A stretch of DNA of 64,000 nt, from positions 6,339,884 to 6,403,883 of the forward strand of contig OX359199.1 in NCBI GenBank assembly GCA_947172415.1. The letters are read 5' to 3'. Source of the stretch: Chondrosia reniformis (taxonomy: Eukaryota; Porifera; Demospongiae; Chondrillida; Chondrillidae). The position numbers were made by a program, and so were the translations under genes. The notes below the pieces were generated by a model. That model searched no databases, was not told where the DNA came from, and worked only from the letters and a program-made list of their open reading frames with translations. The stretch's first letter is position 1. Each line of letters opens with the position of its first letter. Of the stretch, positions 18,093 to 26,145 are shown in pieces.

Positions 18093-18875
18093 ATGGACGA
18101 AAAGAAAGCGTCAAAATTTCTACAAGAGCGATACGGTTACGGTGATGGCAAGGTTAAGGAGCATGCGGTTGCAATGATGCGAGTATTACACGATTGGTAT
18201 TTCAAGTACAGCAAAGAATGGGATGCATCGCGAGCTAGTCTCTTGGAGATTGGAGGTGGCGGAAGCTTAATTAACCCCATTGTCGCTGCACCCTATTTTA
18301 AAAATATTGTGTACACAGACTATGACCCAGGATTGACAGCTACAGTGAAATTATGGAAAGATAAACAAACAGAAATGTTTGATTGGTCCCTGTATTTTAA
18401 CTTTGTGTACGGAGAACTGGCTGGTTGTGGACATCAGGAGAAAATTGACGAGGAACAAGACAAGTTAAGAGCCAAACTCACTCACATTGGCCACGGTAAC
18501 TATCTAAAGGATGGAATAATTGACCCTGCTTACATACCAAAAGAAAAATTTCAAGTAGTTGTTGGTATATACTGTTTGGAGTTAGACCACGGCATTGGGG
18601 ACAATTTGACAGTACGCCTGAAGAGAATTTCAGAGGTGTTACAGGAAAATGGTTTTATACTTGCTATTATTTGTGGCGAAGCTAGCTTTTGGAAACCCTT
18701 ACCCAACTCAAGTGAAAAGGAGATAGGAAAATTGTTTACTCTGACTAAGGAAGATATTAAAAGTGCATTTGAAGAGGCTGGATTTAAGCTCATGGAACAT
18801 GAAATTGGAATGGAAACAGTTACCCCACGCCATGACTCCAAATATCGCAACTATTTGCTAGCACAAAAATATTAA
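18093..18875 (+). CDS. NNMT/PNMT/INMT-type small-molecule N-methyltransferase
   Basis: A single 260-residue exon with a class I SAM-methyltransferase fold. The SAM motif I is LLEIGGGGSLIN (residues about 50-61), followed by FKNIVYTDYDPG, which corresponds to the FKEIVVTDYS block of nicotinamide N-methyltransferase. FDWS, the GIYCLELDHGIGDN region and the C-terminal GFILAIICGEASFWKPLP match the NNMT_PNMT_TEMT family layout and length. The exact acceptor amine (nicotinamide, indolamine or other) cannot be read from the sequence. It is intronless although its neighbours TTF2 and LSM7 are intron-rich, which would fit an old retrocopy or loss of introns. Confidence 0.88.
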   Translation: MDEKKASKFLQERYGYGDGKVKEHAVAMMRVLHDWYFKYSKEWDASRASLLEIGGGGSLINPIVAAPYFKNIVYTDYDPGLTATVKLWKDKQTEMFDWSLYFNFVYGELAGCGHQEKIDEEQDKLRAKLTHIGHGNYLKDGIIDPAYIPKEKFQVVVGIYCLELDHGIGDNLTVRLKRISEVLQENGFILAIICGEASFWKPLPNSSEKEIGKLFTLTKEDIKSAFEEAGFKLMEHEIGMETVTPRHDSKYRNYLLAQKY

Positions 18876-19338
18876 ATTTCCTTTATTTTAAATCTATTAG
18901 ATTAGCTTATTTATTACATGTACTTTAAATAATTAAATGCTAGTGCATGTATATACAAATCTAAATGTGCGCCATGGTGAGATATAGGGCAAATACATCA
19001 AAATTTGCAAAAACTTGAGATGTACATGTGTTTAATGATGTTGGTGTCAGGTGAATGCTGACACTAGATGAATATACAATAGATATTTACTGTGTGCATG
19101 TGATAGTAATTGCTGAGCCAAAAGACAAGGCAAGTAATCCTGTCGCATTGTCGTCCCCGCATATATATTTACGTACGTATGGAATTAAAAGGCAAAACAG
19201 ATTGAAGTTTGATAGGCTCTTGGAAGTGATGATTATGTCTCCAACCAAATTTTTCCTGACTTGGACTTGTAATCAAAATGGAGGCGATTGAAGTGGTCTG
19301 GATGACAGACTACGTAGCTCCGAGAGCAGCTGCTAGTG
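18876..19338. other. Intergenic gap with one diverged 160-bp-family repeat
   Basis: Around 18968-19045 lies a diverged single copy of the repeat that dominates 24.4-29.9 kb (ATGGTGAGATATAGGGCAAAT, AAAATTTGCAAAA, TGTACATGTGTTTAATG). The rest is AT-rich 3'UTR of the methyltransferase and 5' region of the next gene; no exon was recognised. Confidence 0.5.
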
Positions 19339-21387
19339 ATGGTAGCAATGATCTATGTCGTTGTATACTTGTTTATACTCGGTTCTACTCCTACGATCCT
19401 TTCAATGATAATAGGGGGATGTCAAGAGACACCCGACTACTCTCGCTGTTCGTATTCGGATGATATAATCAGCCTCGACGGCATATGCCAGCGTGGGAAC
19501 TGCATCGTTCCTGATCCTGTCAAGTTGTCATACACTATTGCAGTGAATTATGCATCTAGTCAAAAGAATCCGGATTTGGCATTTTGGATTCGTGGTACAG
19601 GACCAGGATTAACTTGGGACAAACCTGTTAAGATGATGATAGAGGAGCTGGACGACGGATGGATGTACAGCACAGACGATGGAGAAGAACATCATCTAAT
19701 GGACCTCCTGAATGGACCTACTAGAATTTATTATAACAGATGGCTCTTTCACTTTGAGTATACAATGGATGTATTTGCAGTTGCCTGCATCCGACCGGAG
19801 CATTGCGTTTTCAACCAGAATGCACTCGAGTTTAGAGTTTACAAGGATCGTATTGGAAGCTTGGACATGATTGGTCCTAATTACTACTATAAACTTCCTA
19901 TCATTGATGACGACAATGGAAATACAATAGAAATATATCCATATTTCAAAAAACCAAGTATTTTAGAGTATTCACAATTTGAGACAATTTCATTTACCAC
20001 TGATTTCTTTTTCTTCAAGAGGTATCCTCCTGACCTACACAGTGGAGTTAATATTAATCCATCCGAGATTACAAAAGACTATTCTTTTGACATCATTTTC
20101 CCACCAAGTTACCATAGTGACTTACTACATATCCGAACCTATCCTGTGGTCATAGTACTTACTCCTAGTTTGAAGAGGACAGAGGCAATCAAATTGGCTT
20201 CTACATACCTGTATCACACCCAAGCTGTAGAATCATCTGTCAAAGAGATGATTATAGTGGCTGTACCTGCTTATAATAACCAACTTTCCTGTTCTCTTTC
20301 ACCCTATAAAAGCCCTTACTTTGTGCACAATCATGGCAGTACAACAGACAAAACATGTACCCACTGTAACGATCCTTTGAGATTGGAACCTTGTGAAAAG
20401 GCTACCTTTCAGAGAGACCTTCGGAGATGCTCTGGCTTTTTTGACTGTGGATATGGTGGTAAAGACTTGCTGGAACTTTTGACTAAAGAGGTCATTCCTA
20501 AGATTAGGTCAGAGACAAAGGGACAAGCTCAGGTCAACTACCCAACTGATAGACTGACCATAATTGGCTATAAAGAGGGCGGCCTCTTGGCTTGTTATGC
20601 AGGGCTTATGAAGCCAGAGGTATTTGATAATATTGGGTGCCTTTCTGCCACATTTCACTATGGAATAGATAAAATAACATTGGAACCAAGGTATGACTTT
20701 TTGAAGGAGATTGAAAAAATTCGTAGCAAAATCATTAACTATGAAAGTTTGAAGCACTTGTACAGAACTCAAAAGTATTACTTGGATATTGGTGAAAAGG
20801 ATTCCTTCTTCTTTCCTTTGTATGAGGATTATGCAACAGCCATGCAAGTAGTAACAGCCTTACAAGACACATTTGGCCTAAGACTGGATGACAGCATCTT
20901 TTTCAATATCATCCCAAATGATTCCAGCTATCATAATCAATATTTATACAACCAGCAGCAGGATCCGGTACCATTTTTTAATCGTCTTCTTCATCCTTTA
21001 TTGCTATTTCAACCAGTTGCTGGTGGCTCAAATGACAAATACCCTAAACTACAAAGTATCAAACAGTTCTACTTTTCAGACTGGGAGGCCTTCTTTGAAG
21101 AGAGGCTGCAGGAAGAAGATAGTGTGGATTTAGTAATTGGGGAAGATGAAGAGAATGAGGTTCCTGATGAATTTGAGAATCCCGAGATCCAACAGTGTTC
21201 TGATGACTTTATAAGGATCAGTTTGACCATGTACCTCAGTTGTATCTCCGGAGTAGTACTGCTTAGTGTTATGGGGACATCCCTGCTAATTTGTATCAGG
21301 GAGACCAACAAGAAAACAGGAGAAGAAGTGGAGGAACTAGATATGGATGAAATGTTGGAGTTAATGTCATCTGAGGATGACAGCTAG
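19339..21387 (+). CDS. Membrane-anchored esterase-like (alpha/beta hydrolase) protein, probably non-catalytic
   Basis: One uninterrupted exon of 682 residues. The ATG at 19339 starts a hydrophobic signal or anchor segment (MVAMIYVVVYLFILG...). A cysteine-rich ectodomain follows, and near the C terminus a transmembrane helix (about 627-651, MYLSCISGVVLLSVMGTSLL) precedes a short acidic tail. Residues about 240-560 follow the layout of the putative-esterase family (esterase D / Fes type): YPVVIVLTP, then the elbow DRLTIIGYKEGGLLACYAG, a YLDIGEKD acid strand, and a late HNQYLY segment that could hold the histidine. In active relatives the elbow reads G-x-S-x-G; here the serine place is lysine, so the classical nucleophile is missing. 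Family assignment is by motif order only; the role is unknown. Confidence 0.72.
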   Translation: MVAMIYVVVYLFILGSTPTILSMIIGGCQETPDYSRCSYSDDIISLDGICQRGNCIVPDPVKLSYTIAVNYASSQKNPDLAFWIRGTGPGLTWDKPVKMMIEELDDGWMYSTDDGEEHHLMDLLNGPTRIYYNRWLFHFEYTMDVFAVACIRPEHCVFNQNALEFRVYKDRIGSLDMIGPNYYYKLPIIDDDNGNTIEIYPYFKKPSILEYSQFETISFTTDFFFFKRYPPDLHSGVNINPSEITKDYSFDIIFPPSYHSDLLHIRTYPVVIVLTPSLKRTEAIKLASTYLYHTQAVESSVKEMIIVAVPAYNNQLSCSLSPYKSPYFVHNHGSTTDKTCTHCNDPLRLEPCEKATFQRDLRRCSGFFDCGYGGKDLLELLTKEVIPKIRSETKGQAQVNYPTDRLTIIGYKEGGLLACYAGLMKPEVFDNIGCLSATFHYGIDKITLEPRYDFLKEIEKIRSKIINYESLKHLYRTQKYYLDIGEKDSFFFPLYEDYATAMQVVTALQDTFGLRLDDSIFFNIIPNDSSYHNQYLYNQQQDPVPFFNRLLHPLLLFQPVAGGSNDKYPKLQSIKQFYFSDWEAFFEERLQEEDSVDLVIGEDEENEVPDEFENPEIQQCSDDFIRISLTMYLSCISGVVLLSVMGTSLLICIRETNKKTGEEVEELDMDEMLELMSSEDDS

Positions 21388-21617
21388 TATTCTAACATAA
21401 ATAGTGAGATATGTGCCTTGAGTACATCAGTTATTATCATTTTTTAGATCTCTATATATCTGCTACTGTCTACTTCTTTCTTCATTTTCAAATGTGTATA
21501 TTACGCTTGTATGCTAAACTGTATAACAATTTCTTGTATCATGAAATGTAATTAACAAATAGTTTGATTACAAAGTAAACATTCAAATTAGAAATGACAC
21601 ACTACATATTATGTCAA

Positions 21618-22288
21618 TCAGTCAGCCTGTAAGAAAGGATTTGGAATAGATTCTAGGGTCTCTCCAGGGCATATGAGTACAATAGCAGGGCCCCTACACA
21701 CAACAAGTCCAAGACTTCTTGTCTCTTCAGTTACTTGTGAGGAATCTTCAGGATCTGTTAAAAAAAAAAACAGATATATAACAAATATAACAAAATCACA
21801 TTAAACACTCTCACGTATATAGGAAATATACAGTATACTATGGCATCTAATAGTTTGACATACAATGAATACCTTACCTCTTAAATATTCCAAAGTATCA
21901 TCCAACACGAGGTTTAACAGTGGGTCGTACCCTTTCAATATGCCCGATGCTATAAAATGAATGGGTTATATATACAGTCTGGCATAATAGCCACAACATT
22001 GTACACATAAGCATCCCCTTACATAAATTTAAGACCTGTCTTCTGAATTGTAACATGCTATCTAAACTACAAAACAGTAGGTTATCGTTTACCTTCTCTT
22101 CCTCCTTGAAACTTGACTCTTACACGCTTCTCTAAGAACTTGCTCATATCTTGGCTCAAAATGGTTTCTTTCTTTTTCTTGTCTCCGGGACCGCTTCCTC
22201 CAGACTACGAATAGAGATAATAAGATAATTATTTATCGGATCTCTTAAGTTAAAATTGCAAGATATTCTGCAATTTACTAACCGCCAT
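21618..22288 (-). CDS. LSM7: U6 snRNA-associated Sm-like protein LSm7
   Basis: LSm7 is one subunit of the heptameric LSm2-8 ring on U6 snRNA 3' ends and of the cytoplasmic LSm1-7 mRNA-decay ring. Exons: 22283-22288 (only ATG GCG), 22093-22204, 21878-21949 and 21618-21754 (TGA); 108 residues. The Sm1 motif is RVRVKFQGGREASGILKGYD with PLLNLVLDDTLEYL, and the Sm2 motif is LGLVVCRGPAIVLICP, nearly as in human LSM7. The first coding exon contributes just two codons. The start is 82 bp from the divergent PEBP-like start codon. Confidence 0.95.
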
Positions 22289-22370
22289 TTTATTATAACA
22301 TAAAGTCTACGTGGATTTTACTTCCGTATCGTGGCCGTGGACAAAGAATTTTATTATTCGAAGAGAAAAA
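22289..22370. promoter_or_regulatory. 82-bp head-to-head intergenic region, LSM7 / PEBP-like
   Basis: The two start codons diverge with only 82 bp between them, so the transcripts almost certainly share a bidirectional promoter and their 5'UTRs may overlap. No TATA box is evident. Confidence 0.5.
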
Positions 22371-24251
22371 ATGTCGACCTCACGATTGTCTGCCAAATCT
22401 GAGAGCAAGCGACGCCACACTCTGACTGTGGTCGTGTTTGCTGGAGTTGCGTTCTTGGCTCTGTCTTTTGGCTGGTACCTGATCCGTCACGAGTTTCACA
22501 AAACTAATCAGTCCAAGTTTATTACTAAAGTTGAGAGTTGTAACATAGAGGATGTATTTCGTGAGAAGAAAGTAGTTCCAGACCTGATTCAGAGACCTCC
22601 TCCACTTCCAGTCGATGTAAGCGGTGTTGGATTGTCAATGCTAATGTGACTGCAATGTAGATCCTGGCCAGTAAGCCAAATATATGGTATCTTTGTAGGT
22701 TACCTATGAAGTTCTAGATGATGCTGGCGAGGTATGTAACGCGCTGTAACTTCTATCTATCATTACACGTGTTTGTGGTATATGTATGGTAAGTTGTGTA
22801 TATATTTCTCTCTGTGTGTTGACCGATATAACTTATCAACTCTGATCTTGCGAAGAGCATTTACAGTATTTGCAGTACTACGATTAGGGGAGCATATTAT
22901 AGTATATGGTAAATGCTTCCATGCACCTGTTTGTGACAATGCTTGCCAATCAATAAGTTTAGTATCTACCTAATATGAGTCAATCCATGTTGTCTTCTCC
23001 ACAGCAAACACAAATACAGGTTCAATGTGGACAGGAATTGGATCCAATGGAGGTCGGTCTTTTAGGTTTTAATGACTGTTTCCTGTTATATTGCATATGC
23101 TATTTCTATTTGTCAATTCATTAATTCCTAGTAGTAAAGAGATCCTCTGTCTTCCTAAAGATCTCCTGTATAGTAACCTTCCTAATAATATGGAGGTCTC
23201 CTGTATAGTAACCTTCCTAATAATATGGAGGTCTCCTGTATAGTAACCTTCCTAATAATATGGAGGTCTCCTGTATAGTAACCTTCCTAATAATATGGAG
23301 GTCTCCTGTATAGTAACCTTCCTAATAATATGGAGGTCTCCTGTATAGTAACCTTCCTAATAATATGGAGATCTCCTGTATAGTAACCTTCCTAATAATA
23401 TGGAGGTCTCCTGTATAGTAACCTTCCTAATAATATGGAGGTCTCCTGTATAGTAACCTTCCTAATAATATGGAGATCTCCTGTATAGTAACCTTCCTAA
23501 TAATATGGAGATATCCTGTATAGTAACCTTCCTAATATTATGGAGGTCTCCTGTATAGTAACCTTCCTAATAATATGGAGGTCTCCTGTAGAATAACCTT
23601 CCCAATACGAAGGTGTTAATATATACTCTTACATATTTCTTGCTCTAGGCTCGTTATACTCCAAAAGTCATATGGAAGGCTGACTCAACTAAATACTATA
23701 CCTTGATCATGTTTGGTACGTATGTGCAGTGGCAGTAATTCATATAATCTGCTTATATGTATGTCTCTCAGATTAACATCACTAGACAGCATACACTCCT
23801 TTAAATGTGAGATCTTGTTGTTTTGTGGACTTAAATATGTATACAAGAAATGATATATAACTTTACATGATGCCACACATTAAAGGGGTTCACTGGTACA
23901 GGTAGAATATTTAATTAGTTTACCATCTATTAACAACCTTCTTCCTCTTCATTAGATCCAGATGCTCCCTCTCCGAAGGACCCTACCAAGCATAGTTGGT
24001 GTCACTGGCTTGTTGGAAATATACCTTCTAAAACTGTTAACAAGGGAGATGAAATATTTTCATATAATGGTCCCACTCCTCCACCTGACAGTGGCTTTCA
24101 AAGATATGTGTTTCTGGTTTATCAGCAACCAGCTGGGGGGATAAAATTTGATTTTTCACCAGAAAGAGAGAATTTTAATGTGACAAAACTGGCACAGGAC
24201 TACCAGCTTGGAGACCCTAAATATGGAAACATTTTTATAGCCAGAGCATAG
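22371..24251 (+). CDS. Membrane-anchored PEBP-family protein
   Basis: Five exons (22371-22616, 22699-22731, 23005-23052, 23649-23715, 23956-24251) give 229 residues. Residues about 17-35 (TLTVVVFAGVAFLALSFGWYL) form one hydrophobic segment after a basic N terminus, so a type II signal anchor is likely, with the PEBP domain luminal or extracellular. The domain keeps KVVPDLI, DPDAPSPKDP and [10 protein letters not shown]. Two pocket positions differ from the soluble paralogue at 8288-9359: HHW is CHW, and the GLHRY histidine is glutamine (GFQRY). The final three introns fall at the same places as in that paralogue (before the DPDAP exon and around the YGNELKP-equivalent exon), which supports common descent. 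The GTG in frame upstream of 22371 was not used because ATG at 22371 is the first start. Confidence 0.88.
23150..23602. repeat. 35-bp tandem repeat in a PEBP-like intron, about 12-13 copies
   Basis: The unit GGTCTCCTGTATAGTAACC + TTCCTAATAATATGGA is repeated with scattered changes (GATCTCC, ATATCC, AATATTATGG). It occupies most of the 596-bp intron before the exon at 23649. Confidence 0.95.
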
Positions 24252-24439
24252 TGGCTTAACATGCACACTAATTTTTTACTATAAATATTAAAAATTACCT
24301 GTGACATTACGCTTATTATACATTTTGTCACTTCACTCATTGCATGTGTTTTGTGCCTATTACACCAACAAGTAGCACAGGTCTATATATAGCTATATAG
24401 AATGTTACACATGAATTTTGAAAAAATATCTGTTTTATC

Positions 24440-24725
24440 ATTATCATACATTAATATGCAAGATGTGAAGCTAATACTTGATGTCAGCATTCAGAGACGT
24501 GTATGAAACATTTCCAATGAACTTTAGGAGTTTCATTTTTTGTTCATATTTGCCCTATCTCTCACCATACATTAACTTTGTATGGCAAATTTTAATGTAC
24601 ATTAAGAGTCGTAACTCTATCAAACACCAAGCTAATACTTGATGTCAGCATTCACAGACATGTATGAAACATTTCTAAATCGTTTTGGAAGTTTCAATTT
24701 TTGTTCACATTTGCCTTCCCTCACC
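24440..24725 (-). repeat. Two 160-bp-family repeat units, reverse orientation (left flank)
   Basis: Reverse-complement matches of the unit in the 26.1-29.4 kb array: GTATGAAACATTTCCAA, GTTTCATTTTTTGTTCAT, TTGCCCTATCTCTCACCAT and ACATTAA blocks appear in inverted order. Two adjacent, more diverged units. Confidence 0.8.
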
Positions 24726-24959
24726 ATACATATGAGTATAGCCTACAATATATAATTGGAGCTACAGTTGCTTTCAAAACATTATTTAGCCTAGAAAGTA
24801 GAAGCTATTTTTATCGGTGCATCACTCTCTCACTTCTAAAATTTAAGTTAGGAATTGAGTAATTCATACAGCCGGCCCAGTTGTAATATCGATCATAGAC
24901 ATTAATATCGTAGAGGCGATAAATATCAGTCCTCGCAATATCTCTAATTTTCGGCATCA

Positions 24960-25490
24960 AGAAAAGTCGCTGTCCTCCCTCCAGCAAGATACATACTGGC
25001 TTTTATCCATTTGCCACAGTTTTGAGATGTATTGGAAATATTGCGTATGTGTGTAAAATTGCTTGTAACGATTCACTGGTCTGGAATTAAAGTGGAATAA
25101 TTTGACGATTTCTCGAAAATAATCGGGATCAGAAAAGTCGTTTTCCTCGGCCTATCAAGACACTTACAGGATTTTATTCGCTTTTCCCAGTTTTCAGGTG
25201 AACCACTAATACTGCCTATGTCTTTAAACTTGCTTGGAACAATTCACTGATCTGGAAATAACGAGAAATATATAAAAAAAGCCCCAACCACAACCGTTTT
25301 CTTTGGACAAAACTTCATATAAATAGAAGCGAAAAACCTTATAAAGTAGGCCTACCTGGACACATCTCTATGGTGGTTGCGGTTCCAATAGCAGTTGGTA
25401 GTGCTTAGACTCTGAAGCTGTCTCCTAATTGGTTGGTGCCATAGAGACGTGCTCACCAATAATCTGGATTTCCTATGGAGCGCCAATTAG
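24960..25490 (+). repeat. 0.5-kb dispersed duplication, copy A
   Basis: Shares long blocks with 27125-27527: CAAGACACTTACAGGATT, TTTTCCCAGTTT, CCTTATAAAGTAGGCCTACC, GGACACATCTCTATGGTGGT, CTTAGACTCTGAAGCTGTC and TAGAGACGTGCTCACCAATA. Copy A also repeats part of itself (about 24990-25100 against 25165-25265). No coding potential was found. Confidence 0.8.
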
Positions 25491-25734
25491 GCCAAAAATC
25501 AATATCATTACATGGAAACAAAATGAAATGTGCAATAACCATTTGCGGGCTATTGTTTCACGCAAACTCAACACAGTTACACCCAATTCTGCGTATGTAT
25601 ACAAACATTTGCATGCTAACATTTTGGTCGGATACTTAACATAGTTGTACAGCTGTAATATTAATAGACATTGACTATTGTTATACGGAACTAAAATGGC
25701 CGATCTTCTGCTGAACTTTGTGCAACTAACTGAG

Positions 25735-26145
25735 GACCTGTCATTTCAAGTCACCTTGATTGCATTTTTCAATAGTACAAGGCTTGCCGGTGCTTAAGCC
25801 AAAAAATGGATTAAGCACCAGGAGGCATATAGGAGCTGCAAGGTGTCATTTCAAGTCACCTCGATTGCATATTCCAATATACAAGGCTTGCCGGTACTTA
25901 AGCCAAAAAGTGGGTTAACTACCAGGAGACATATAGGAGCTGCAAGGTGTCATTTCAAGTCACCTCAATTGCATTTTCCAATAGTACAAGGCTTGCCGGT
26001 GCTTAAGCCAAAAAGTGGCTTAAGCACCATGAGGCTTACAGGAGCTACAGGGTGTCATTTCAAGTCAATACTATCCGGCTTGCCGGTGCTTAAGCCAAAA
26101 AGTGGATTAAGCACCAGGAGGTCTTTAGGAGCTACAAGGTGTTAA
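25735..26145 (+). repeat. 105-bp tandem repeat with an internal hairpin, 4 copies
   Basis: Copies begin with TGTCATTTCAAGTCACC at about 25739, 25844, 25948 and 26053. Each has GGCTTGCCGGTGCTTAAGCC, a short A-rich loop, then GGCTTAAGCACC. In copy 3 the arms are a perfect 12-bp inverted repeat; the others carry one or two mismatches. The array reads open on the plus strand for 100 codons, but this is only the repeat in one frame. Confidence 0.9.

Noticed and set aside
19336-19338. GTG as start of the esterase-like gene
   Set aside because: A nuclear animal gene should use ATG; the next codon (19339) is ATG and gives a normal signal segment.
25843-26145. 100-codon open frame in the hairpin repeat
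   Set aside because: It is the 105-bp repeat translated; the same short peptide recurs and no homology or splice context supports it.
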